A stretch of 64,000 bases of DNA from assembly GCF_036323735.1 (NCBI RefSeq), contig NC_086025.1, forward strand, positions 111,612,688-111,676,687, given 5' to 3'. Source of the DNA: Rattus norvegicus (taxonomy: Eukaryota; Chordata; Mammalia; Rodentia; Muridae). Shown here in pieces: positions 9,701 through 21,700 of this stretch. The position numbers were made by a program, and so were the translations under genes. Position 1 is the stretch's first letter. Every line of letters begins with the position of its first letter. Under the pieces are notes generated by a model that worked only from the letters and a program-made list of their open reading frames with translations, did no database searches and was not told where the DNA came from.

Positions 9701-12700
9701 AGCTGCCTTGTCCGGTTGCCCTCTGCTGCCTGGAAGGGTGGGCCTCCTCATGGAGACGTGGGTTCAACCTTGCTCTTAAACTCTATGTCACCCGTAGTGA
9801 TAAACAGTGGGTCTTGATTTGGTTCTGAAAATCCTTTAAACTAAAGGATTCCTTTTTGACTTGACAGGGTGGGCTGGAAATGCCAAGACTTGGAGAGATG
9901 TTTAAGAGTTAAGAGCCAAAGGACCACGGAGGCCTCTCCCTGAGGCTGCTGCACTTTGGAAGAGGGGAGGAGGGGATAGGCTTGGCAGCATCTCAAACCG
10001 TGTCGGGTTATGGTCCCTTTTTAATTACGGCTTTCTTAACCGAGCCGCCAATGGTGCTCCTGTTAGCAGCAACTCAAGGGGGACTAGTTAACTCGCACAG
10101 TTAATACGGAGCGCTCAACCGCAGCCTCTTCAAGCAGAATTTATGCGCATCCTTCCCGACACCTGAGGGGAGCTGACCGGTAGCTTTGGGTGACTGACTG
10201 ATGTGTTGGGGTGGGTTTTAATTTCTAGGAAATATGGGGTGTTGGGGGAGGGGGTGACTGAAGAAGGCGGGGGTGGGGGTGGGGGATGGGAAGCCCCTGC
10301 TAGAGCTGTAAGGCTGTGTGGCTTGGCAAAGCCGGGAGTTCCCCGAAGTAGCTCTCATTTGAACCAATCCGGCATTGTGATAATCGGTTGAGATGGGGTG
10401 ATGTCCACCTCTGTACCAGCCACTGGTTCTGGGGCTTAGTAAGGAGTAAGGGATCGTGGCTGTTTTAAAACACTGGCACTAGGCTTTGTGTGGAAGTGTT
10501 TTCCATTCATTCGTGTGCGTGATAATCCCCAAAGGGCAGCTTCCTAAGCCTGTGCTTACAGGTGAAGAGCTGAGACCCCACACTGTGCGTCCCAGGCCCA
10601 GGGTCCCAGAGGTGGTTCAGCTTCTTGCCCTGACAGCTATGCCTTGTTTGGGGAAGTGTGCCAGTGAGGGACACTGTCGATGCCCACATCCACATACTAA
10701 CAGCTCCCTGGCTCAGGCTGCTCTGTAGGCGTGACAGAGCCTGCAGCTGGAGGTGACGCCTGGGTATGCACTATCCCCGCTGACTTTTTGGGAAAGCCAT
10801 ATGGTTGGGTCTAGAGACCCTAAGATAAGACCGCGTACGACACGGCCACTGCGGGCCTAACAGGACTCTGGCAGTGTTCCTGAGCGAGGGCCGCGGCTGC
10901 CGTCCTCATGCCCGTGGTGGGAGACACGGAGTGGGGATCTGACTGGTGTCATCGGAATCATGTGGCCGGAAGCCACAACTTTCGGGGTTCCAGATGTAAG
11001 AAGGCATTTCACTGTGTTACACAGCCCTGATGGTACCAGTGACCTGCCATTCTGAGTCTCAAAAATGACACTGGGTATGAGAGACGGTGGGGGGTCCTGG
11101 GACTGGGTGTGCCCTGGTCATGTGGGTCTGGGGTCACTCTTTTTCCACTTCAATGCTGCATTTGGAACTGGGGGCCAATTCCTGTCTCAGAACTACCCAG
11201 TAGGCTTGACTTTCGGAGCTCTCAGAGCCCAAGGGTCATGGAAATGCCACCCCCACCCCCCACATACTTCAACGTCTTCCCAAGAGAGATGCACACAGCT
11301 TTGCCCAGGATAGGCTGCCAGCCCTGCTTGACGGTGCCGCATAGAGGGCTCTCATGCCATCCACTGAGCAGAGACCCAGGGGAGCATGTGAGCACCAGCT
11401 CTAATTTAGATTTTGCATCTGGTGGCAGAACCACTTGACGAATCCCAGTCCATGATCAAACCTCTGGCACAGAGCCCCCCACCCACCCCTCACGGTGGCT
11501 CAGAGGGTGGGGGTGCTCACCACAGATGTCTCAAAGAATTCCAGGCCTTGACTCAGGGCCCACGCCTGGGCCTGGGCAGAATCCACTGTTTGTCGGCCAG
11601 CCAGGTCTGTCTTCGTTCCCACTAAAACACCTATGCGAAAGAAATGACCACAGTATTGGGTTCTGAGGTGGCAGGATGGGTGGGAGGTCAGTGGCAGAGA
11701 GAGGGACGTGTGACATATCAAGTGACACAAGCTGCCCACTTGAGGGGGGTATGTGGCAGCAGGGAAGGTCCCCGAGGGCCACAGAAAACAGACTGGCTTT
11801 GCTGTGCACATACAGCTCAGTTTAGAGCTGTCGAATGCCTTCAAAATATATCTGTGCTCCTCACCTCCTTGGGGCTGTAAGCACCGGGCAGGCCTGGATC
11901 AAGTTTAGAGCAGCATTTGTGCTAATTCTCAGCTCGTGGAACCAACACCGGACGTGGTCATTAATGCTAATCTTGGGCCTGGGCTCGGAGTCAGGGACTC
12001 AGGTAATTGAGCTCCGTTCCCAGCTGCCTCGGCTGAGCTAATTTCTCAGCCCAGTCTCTGGAGGCCGCTTTCCCTGGCCTCTAATGAGGAGAATTTGTTG
12101 ATCTCACACAGGGATGAGAAAGAAACCGATTTAAAGCGTGCAGGAGTGGCAACCGGGCTGGAATGTAACTTGTGCCCAGTGTACTGGGGAAAATGAGGGC
12201 TTCTTCCCTGGAGTTAGCTTTCTGAAAACACCCATCCAGAACACAGTGGCACCTTCTTATCTCAGCTCTCCCAACTCTGCCTGGTGGGTGGCATCATCTC
12301 TCCTCCCCCAGGCTTGGGGAGGTTTTTCAAGACCGTTTAGAGGCTGAGCAAGGGCACAGTGAAGGGCGCTGAGGTCAGAGATTCAGGCTCCTGTCCCACT
12401 CCCACAGTGGCTTGCGAGGTGACCTGAGGTCCTTGAGTTGAAGGACGGGGGCGGGGTTGGAGAAAGGCCCATCTACCGCTGATACCTGGGAGGGAGATAC
12501 CGGGAGTCTGAGACCGGACTTTCTCCAGCCACTTGGTGCAGCTGATGAAGGACTGCTCATTGGTCACATCGTAGACGAGACACAGCACGTTGGGATTCTC
12601 CCACTAAGCAAGAGACAGGAGAGGCCCGTTTCAGAGACATGACAGGGACTCTTGGATGGGGGCTGGGGGAAGAAAATGGGCTTTCGGGGAGGTGGGTTGA

Positions 12701-15700
12701 GGGAGGGGTGTGAGATGGGAAACTGTCCCACCCACAGGTGGTCACAGGTCACCACAGAATGAAGGGAGGCCAGTTGCAGTGGCACTTATGAGGGACAAGC
12801 ATTCCCATGGGAAGGGGGGTGGCGTGAAAACCTGGGTTGGGGAATTCCTGCCCAGAAGATGGCAGTGACTGTCAGGCACCTCTCATCAGGAGCTGCCTGT
12901 GAATCACTGAGATGCCCCAGTCAGTAAGGTTGTCTGGGAGAGTCTCACTTTGTAGCCAAAGCAAACGGCTCAGAGAAGATGTTGACTGGCCCATGTGACC
13001 GGCTCCAGGGGCAGTCAGGCTGGGCAGGACAGGGCTGTTTGCCACCCAGAAGCCCCTCTCTTTTCTGTCATGGTTCTACTTACTCACGCACCACAGTTCT
13101 TTTGGGAGCCTGCTACCAGGAGGCTGTGGCGGTCTCCCAAACTGCAGACTGCAAAGGAAGCGCCTTCCTCCACTGCCTAGTCCCTGGGTCTTCTTCATGA
13201 GGGCGGGCTTTTAAAAACCTGGGGATGCTTTGGCTTCTTGTATGGGGTTGCCATCAACCTAATGCACACTAACACCCAGAAGAGGCTCGGTCATCCAATG
13301 AAGAGCCGGACTTCATTGGGGCTGAGGGATGTTGGCCTAGGGGTGGTGGGACACTGAGTCCCTAAGGATCCTGCCACTTGCTCTGGATGAGGTCAGGGGA
13401 TGCCCCTGTCTGGGCCGTGAGGGCTCCCTTTGATGCATAGGCTGTGGGTACTAAACTCTCCCGTACAAGTAGGCCCTGCTTTGTCTGGGATATCAGGGAA
13501 GCTTGTGGGGCCTGCAGAGTACGACGTTCTAGTCTCCTCAGAAGGCCAGTCCAGCAGAATAAACCCGATGCTATGCATGACTCTTCTTGGTGTGGTAGAA
13601 AGGGCAGGGCCTCGTTTCTGGCTCTAGGTCTCCTTAGAGGGGAAGGGATCAGTAGTCCTGTCTTGGGGGGAGGGAGAGCTGGGGGGGGGGACTGAAAGAC
13701 GCTCACAAAGAGCTATTAAAAACAGCGGGGGGCGGGGGTGGGGTGGCAGCTACAAGGACTGAATGGCTTCATGGCTCCTGGCACATTCTGGAGCTGGGAC
13801 TGACCGTGATGGGTAGGTAGGAACATCTATATCTGCCATGTGGCTCAAAGCCCCAGTGGGAGGGATGTCCCTTAAAGGATCCTGCCTGGCAGCTTCTGAT
13901 GGTCCCAGGGCATCCCCATGGGGAGTGCCACAGGGACAAGGGGGTTGAGCAGAAGGGGGTAGTGAAGGTGGAGTAGGAAAAAGAAAATCAACACACTACT
14001 TGCCAGTTTATCCAGCATTTCAGAGAACAGCTCCTTGCCGGCTGAGTCGAAGATGAAAAGTTCCTAGAACCAGAAAAGCTTGTGTCAGAAGAGGGCTCGG
14101 GGAGAGTCAGGCCAAGTCTCCCACTCAGCTTTCTGGGCAGGAGGCTTGCGTGCGGGCAGAGTGCACGCGCCCATGCGCATGGCTGCCTTTGCACGTGCCC
14201 TACCTTCTCCGAGGCCCCAGGGAGATGGCAAGAACGGTCTAAAGTGCCCGAGAGGCAGAGGTAGAGCTTCCGTCCGCCTAGTGCGACCTGCGCGTAGCAG
14301 GTGGCTCACCTTTCCCAACCTCGAGCACAAAAAATCTCGGGGGAAGCTGACTGCCCACCTGGCAGGACAGAACGGTAACAGGCTGACAAGTGTTCTGGTG
14401 TCCAAAAGGCCACTCTGTGCTTTGGTAACCAAATGGCCTCTCAGATCGTCTGACGACTCTTGGTAAAGGAGGTCACTGAGGAGACCTGGGGGAGGTGCTT
14501 AAAGTAGGACAGCCTGTCACTGCTCTGAGGCAGTGAGCATGTGCTCTGTACACATTGTACCTTGCCTTCCCAGCCCAGCTGGAGACCCTCCCAAATGCTG
14601 CTGCTTGCTTGAAACTCCCTCAGAGATCCCTGAGCTCCACCCTGGTGTAGCACCTCTTGCCTGGCTGTAAATCCAGGATACCGTCGTGTTACGGTATCCT
14701 GGTTGGTCCCTTCCTGCTCCATGGACTGGCCCTGCACAGTGTGTTTCCTGTGTCAGCTGTTCCTGTGGCACTGGGGGCGTCGGTGCCTTTCTTTTTGCTT
14801 AGAGGTCTCCTTAAGATTCCGATGAATGCGACAGACCCTGTCTCCTTGGGAGTGGCCAGACATGATGCTGTGCCCGTCTCCCTCTATGAGCTGTGGGAGT
14901 CTTTGGAGGGATCCAATTAAGAACTCAGATAAAAGATAACAAGTTCTTTTTGTTGAGGCCTGCATCCCAGTCCCTCCCCCATACCCCAGGCCCTCCCTCC
15001 GAGGCTCCCTGTGTCCTTGCGGTGAGGAAACCCCAGGCCCCAGGAACAGCCCCGAGTGCCCTGGCTTCAGGGCAAGAGTACCACTCACCACACTGTCATT
15101 TGTGTCAAGAACTGGCACTGTCTTCACCACCAAATCCACTCCGGTTGTCTGCAGGGGACACGAAGATCACAGGCCTTAGAGGGCCCCACACTGGGACAAT
15201 CAGAATGAGGCAAGTCCCTACCTCCCTGCAGAGGCCTTCCCAGTCAAGCAGAAGTCAGAGGCCCTCAAGGCCTCCCGACTCCCTGTAGTGAGAATTTTAG
15301 TTTCTTTAAAAATATAGGCATGTTATGTTAATATATATAGTTTTGTTTTTATCCCAGGTGTGGGATGTGGGGCTGCTTCAGATTGTCCACAGCAGCTATG
15401 ATTTGCCCCATGCTCTGGCGAGGGTGTGATTTTTGCCAGCTGCAGACAGTTTACGTTTGGAATTCTGGAGCCTCTTCAGAGGGTAAGAAAACGCCAGAGC
15501 CTGAGAGAGGAGGCTGCTGCTCCCTCTGCTCCTGCTTGCTGATGTCCTGGCAAAGGACTTGCTCCACGGAACTCAATGCCCCTAATCGACAGGAAGTAGC
15601 CTAACCAGAACCCTTTCCCCTCTAACCTTTCTCTCCTTTTTAGTGTTGGGGGCTTGGAAGGGATAAGGGTGGGGAAGGGCGGTAGGGAAAAAAAGCCAAT

Positions 15701-18700
15701 AAAGTAGTCAAAATTGTGGTTACAAGTCCCTGCCCTCCACTCTTCCTGGCAACCATGTGGCATCCTGGTTGGTCCCTTACTGGTGGCCAGTGGAGGCTGG
15801 ATCTCCAAGTGGCCATTTCCTCATCTTCTCTCAGGCCACTTAGGGCATCTTCTAGGGATCTTGCCAAGTCCCCCCTCTCATGGTTAACCACCACATTTCA
15901 TTACATAGTGGCCAGCTCAGGACTCTTCCACCCCAGCTCACCAGAGTGTAGTTCTTCTGGAAATGGGTCCCGTCGCTGCGGAACATCTGCACCAGGGCTG
16001 TCTTGCCTACAGCTGGGTCTCCTGAGGCCAGAGCAGAAGAAAAGTCGTTGCTTGGATTCCCCTTGGGCACGAGACCCTCCTCCTATTCTAGAGTGCTTGC
16101 CTCGGAACCAGAAAACTTGCTGAGTTTTCAGAGGAAATGTCTACAGCTCTCGTGGGAAGCAGAGAGGTAGCCGGCAGGGCAACTGGTCCGGGAGATCTGT
16201 CTTTAAAGCTTATCTAAAGCCAGAGTACGTTTCTAGAAACCTCATAGCCCCATCAACTAGAAGAATGACCTAGAAGGTAGTGGTAACAGGGCTGAGGGAG
16301 GGCCTTGGCAACAGAAGTTACACTCCTCCACCAAAGCACGCCCTGTGGAGAAACTGTCACTTTCCAACTCCAATTTACTCTCGAGTCTGGTCTGCAAAGA
16401 GGGGTGAGCAGCGACTTGAGACCCCACCTGGCTGAGCCGCTGCCTGCTCCCTCCTCTGCGCTGGCAGTAAGGAAGTCAAGAGGCTGCGCTCACCGTGAGA
16501 AATCTCATTTTCAAGTGATGTACTCCATCTTGACCTGCCAGGTGAACGCTGTGCTGCTAGACTTAGGAAAGTGCGTACACACGTGCGCGCGTGCGCACAC
16601 ACACGCACACCTTTAGTCATTTTCCAATGGCCACTTTGCCCAGCTGTGCCCTTCCTTCCTTTTGTTCAAGAAACAGCTCCAGGAACCCGCACATCAGAAA
16701 CCAGGTCTCCTGTCGGTTTTCAGGCCCAGATCAGATCTGAGTCTTTTCCAAAATAAGAGGGAGTGGTTTCATTTAGAGCTCATCTGGGGCTGTCATGGGG
16801 ACGGCTCAGGGTGCCTTGCTTTCTCTGCTGTCCCGCCCGACCTCCACTGACGTGGCTGCTTTCCACATATCTTTCCTGCCTCTAGAGCAGGATCCTGATT
16901 CTCACTCCACTGCCCAGGTGTTTCAGGACACATGCTTCCTCGTGTTCCTGACCTTCAGGGCCGTGACGGTGACGACGGTGACCGCCACCACCACCACCAC
17001 CCATTCCATGTTTCTTGATTCCCAGCATTTGAAACAATCTCTGTCTTCTGTCTGCTCCACAGTGGATCTTGACGCGCTTGACTTTTCCCACCTGTGATCT
17101 TCCTCTGTGAGACAATTACGTGACTGCGGTGGCATGTGGATGAGACCTCTGCGAGGGCCGAGTGAGCCATGCAGGACTTGATTTCCTGCTGGTGTTTCTT
17201 AGAAGGGAACAGCCATGGCCCAAGCTCTCCTCACAAGCCCTTCACTCTCATTCTGCCCCTCCCATGCTGTGTCCCCACTGAAGTCACAGGTGAACACAGC
17301 CAGGCTCGCAGAAGCTGCTTTAATGCTGCCTTGCTTCACTGGGCTGGTCTGGCTGACTACCCCAAATACCACCTTCGGGCTCTTTTCACTGTGGCCTCCC
17401 GGAGCCTACAGATCCCACCTACCCCGGGGTATATATCCCAGCATTTCCTTCTCCACACTTGTCGTTGACCCCCTCACTCCAGATGGGGAGTCAAGTCACC
17501 GTCACCCTGACATCTATTCTGTTCCTAAACCTGGGAGGAAATTGGCTCTTTCTCCCTGGGAGATTCCCCACAGACTGGCTTTGGTTAATTTCGTGAATCT
17601 TTCTGCTGACTGCCAGTAACCAAGGCTGGCAGCGGAACTCCTGTGTGGGCTGTGAGGAGGGATCTGAGCGTGGAGAGGCGGGGGAACTGATAAACACACT
17701 CTAGGAGCAACAGGATGACAAACGGAAAGCCAAACAGAACAGCTGAGAAGCAGAGCATCCAAGGGAGCAGGGGAAACCTCGAGAGCCTGTGAGCCCACAT
17801 GGATGCTGGGTGCAGGGGTTCCCCAGGGCCGTGGCCAGGGCTGGAAGACCGGAGTGCCTAGGGAAGGCACCATGTGAGGCTACTAGTGACCTCGTAACTA
17901 ACTGCCAAGTCCCGTGGCCACTCCTGGGCTCTCACTAGTGAACTCTCTAGATGGGGTGGTAGCTGGCCACAATCCTCTACTGCCCCAGCCCCACCCCCTC
18001 CGTCCTGTGGTTGTGGGGACCATGCACAGGCTCTATCTTGCCGCCATTGCCTGCTCCTCAGCCCCCATGAGTTCATCCTCTTCAGTTTCCCAGCGGTGGG
18101 CACTGCTGGGGTCTGTCCTCCGAGCTCTGATCCTGGCGCTTCTGCCTCAGCTAGCCCCTCCCCTCTCCTCAGTTTGGGATTAAGCCCAGGGCCTTGTGCA
18201 TGTGAGGAGAGGGCTCTGCTACTGCTACAGCCACAGCCCTGGCTTCTCTCATTCCTTGACCCTTGCTGTCCTAGGCCAGCTCCTTCCCAAACTGGCTGTG
18301 TTTCCAGTCCTTGTGGGGACTTCCGCTGTCTTCTGTAGTTTGCTTGTCCATAGCCATGGCTGCATCTCACCACAGACTGGAGTGATTTCTCCAGCTATCT
18401 CTTTCTGCTCACCATTCCGCCGTGGGGACCGGGCATTCTTGCTTTTCCGAGGATGAGGTCACCACCTCCTCCCCCATCCTGCTGTCTTCCTTCTAGTCCT
18501 TCTGGTTCTGGGCTGTCTCTCAAGCCTACACTTTGGGCACTTGCCCCACTACCCAATGTTGCCCCAGGAGCTCACACATTATCTGTAGAGCTGGGAGCCC
18601 CCTCTTTGGGCTACTCTTTGCCCAATCATGAAGGTGGGGATTCTGTCCACCTGACTATCCCAGTGCCCCTACATGGCAGCCATTGATGTCATCTCATCTC

Positions 18701-21700
18701 GAGGACATGGGACTCACATCTGTCCTGAACACAGAAATGGACTGGGTTGCGCCTGGCTCTGAAGCTGAGCTGAGTCCCCTGCCAGAAGAAACAGGTCCTG
18801 GTGGCAACATGTCACATGCTAACACTGCCCTAGTGTGACTGAACTGAGTGCTGTCCCAGCCAGGCATCGCCCCTCCCCAGAGGTCTGCACCTAGCTCAGT
18901 GGCCTCCTCTGGCTCTGCACTACTGCTGTGTGCAGCTCCTGCAGGCTGACTCTGGTCTCTCACAGTCAGGAACTAATTCCCAAGCCCACCTCAGCCTCAC
19001 ACAGAGAGACAGTCACTGAACAGAATGGCCATGGGTCCTCCAATTTGTCCACAGCATGCATAGCTCTAACAGTCAACTCCTAGGTGACCACTCCAACCGT
19101 CTCCAGCTGTCCCTTATAGAAAATCTGGACAGGTATGCTTGTTCTTTTTCCTTGGACCCCTACCCCACCCCTCCCCAGAACACACACACTCACTCACTCT
19201 CTCTCTCTCTCCTCTTTCTTTTTTCTTTTCTTTTCTTTTTTTTTTTTTTTGGTTCTTTTTTTCGGAGCTGGGGACCGAACCCAGGGCCTTGCGCTTCCTA
19301 GGTAAGCGCTCTACCACTGAGCTAAATCCCCAGCCCCCTCTCTCCTCTTTCTAATCCAAGTCTGAATCCTGTCTTCTCTCTCTGTGTAAAGCTCAACTGG
19401 CTTCTGTGTGGCCTCCGAGGCCACCTCTCCTTCTCTTCTCTTCACCAGGGCCGCTATGATAATTGGGCAGGGTGCTCTGGCTACACTCCAGGGGATCATG
19501 ACCACTGTCCCCACAAACCTAGACAGATGGGCATCCCCCCAAAGGGCAAAGGCTTGGGGTCAGACTCCAGTGCCACACTATCTGTGTGTTAGGTAACGGT
19601 GCCGCTTAAGGCCTCTGTGCCCACTTTGCTACATCTGTAAAATGGGCTAACAGCTTCTGTGAGGTACCCACTTCAAAGAGTTGCCAAAGCTAATGAATCA
19701 GTGTGTCCGGCATCTGGTGCACGGTGCTGTTGGTTAAATAAATAAAACAAAGATGCCTGTTAACTGTGCTCCCTCTCTCTCCATCTCAAAAGAAGCGGCA
19801 GCTGTGCCTGAGACACTCCTCAAAGTTTGACACACGAAGGACCCACGATTCACACTTGCACATCTGGGTTCTTCCTGGTGAGGGCGTAGGGCCGACTGCA
19901 GCTTGCATGGTGACTCAACATAGTAGATTCTCAATAAACATCTGCTGAGTGACTATCCTTGTGGACGGGAGCCACGTGAGAGAACACGTGGGTCTATGAG
20001 GGATGAGAAGAAAAAGCTGGGGGAAGGGTTGTGTGCATGTGTGCTAGGGAGGCATGGAGATTAAGAATCTGAAATGTGGTTCTGACCAGGTCTCTTGGTC
20101 CCTGGAGGCCTTAACCAGAAGCTGTAGACTGAGGACCAGACTGGGGTGGAAGCCAGGAGCCCCTAATGGCTCTGGTTGAGACTGGAATCATGTGACAGGC
20201 TCAGTGCCAGGAGGACTGGAACCAAGCAGATCGCCTGGGTCTGGACCCAGGGTCTGAATCACACAGCCCTGCTGTGTGGTGGAGGGTAAGTGTCTTCACT
20301 GCTCTGGGGCTTCCTTGCCTCACCTTACATGAGGACTGGCTGGTGGCTGTGAGGGTGTGATGTGACACCAGCACACAGCAAGTCTGAGGAGAGTGGATCA
20401 CCACAGGACCTCCTCGAGAGCTAACCAGCTAAGGAGGAGCAAGCCGAGAACAGCAGGCAGAACCGCCTACTTAAGACGAAATTTAATTTAAAAAAAAAGA
20501 ATGTCCTCAACTTACCCATGCAGAAGCTGAACACTGTCCAAAGCCACAGAGCTGGGCAAGGACTGGCTGCTTTTGTTACACCACACTGCCTCCCCTGGCG
20601 CGCTGAGAACTACAGACTCTCCACAGAGCCAGGCTTCCTTCTACTGCACTAGGGCCTGAGCAACAACTCTCACTCCTCTCTCTGGGTGATGCTTTTGGTT
20701 TCAAATGAGAAAAGTCATTTATGGGTATGGTTTCCCTACCCCCATTCTTACTCTATAGGATAAAGATCAAAAGACACCACTGTTGCTAATCTTTTGATTA
20801 CAATGAGGAGTCACCACAGAAGTGAGGACAAGCCTTTAGGCATGCCAGTGAGAAATGATCTAGCTTAGGTTAAGGTGGGAAGGCCCGCCCCCGAGGGCGA
20901 GTGACACTATTCTTTGGGCTGGAGCTCCTGACTGAATAGAAGGGAGAAAGAGAGCTAAGGGCCAGGGCTCACGCTTCATGTGGCCAGCCTGCCTCTCATT
21001 TTCGTCACCATGCCTTCCCCACCATGATAGACAGTCCTCTAGACCTGTGACCACAATAAACTATTTCCTGTCCAGTATGTTGTCCCAACAAGAAAAAAAA
21101 AAAAAAGCAGCCAACACTTCTGACCCACAGGCAGAGCTCTGGAGTCAGGAGACCTGGGAATGCGGTGGACAGCCTTCACTGGGGGTTTGTTTACCCATGG
21201 CAACATCACTCAGTGACCCAGTCACATCAGGACCACACAGAACCTACCCGGGTGTGCTGTGGCAAGGGGGTTAAATGAAATACTCCCAACTGACACTGGC
21301 ATGTATGTCGACTCAGTAGACACATGTGCTCTGCTGTTAACCAGACTACAAGCTAAGCATATAGTCTTCCCAATGTTCAGACTGACTCAAGACAAGCCCA
21401 CGGGTGTGAGCACCACGAACTCACTTACTCTGCATTTATCCATATACTACTCAACCATGCTCTGCACGTTGTGCTGATTATTTCTATGTCAGACAACAAC
21501 AATAAGCTTCTTACTTTCGGGGGAAACTCCAAGTTCATGCTCTCAACTGTGCCACCCGGTAATCCACCTCACCCCATCTTCCTGATATTAGAGGGAGTGG
21601 GACCAGCATCGCTGACCCCTGACTCTGGGATATAGTCCATGCTTGTGCTGAAATATTCGCTCAAGTTTTTAAGTATGTCTGGTGAAGGTGGTCTCAAAAT

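Larger units (their letters stand above)
6715..11520 (-). other. Ift27: Ift27 intron 6 (4.8 kb)
   Basis: The largest intron but one. In window order it holds: duplicated block copy A (6852-7197), B1 copies around a (CCA)n tract (7735-8155), unassigned sequence (8160-8590), duplicated block copy B (8679-9013), and two unique homeodomain-site-rich blocks (9270-9440, 10000-10160). A G-rich stretch near 10255-10290 follows. No further exon is supported. Confidence 0.9.
14064..15941 (-). other. Ift27: Ift27 introns 2 and 3, with exon 3 (15089-15148) inside
   Basis: Intron 2 is 15149-15941 and intron 3 is 14064-15088. Intron 3 has a perfect 12-base inverted repeat (14673-14702). A 17-base sequence, ATCCTGGTTGGTCCCTT, occurs at 14696-14712 and again at 15762-15778. 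Nothing else is recognised. Confidence 0.85.

Noticed and set aside
19220..19337. Possible tRNA gene (A/B-box-like sequence)
   Set aside because: It is an ID SINE: tRNA-derived head, poly(A) tail and target-site duplication, no tRNA cloverleaf.
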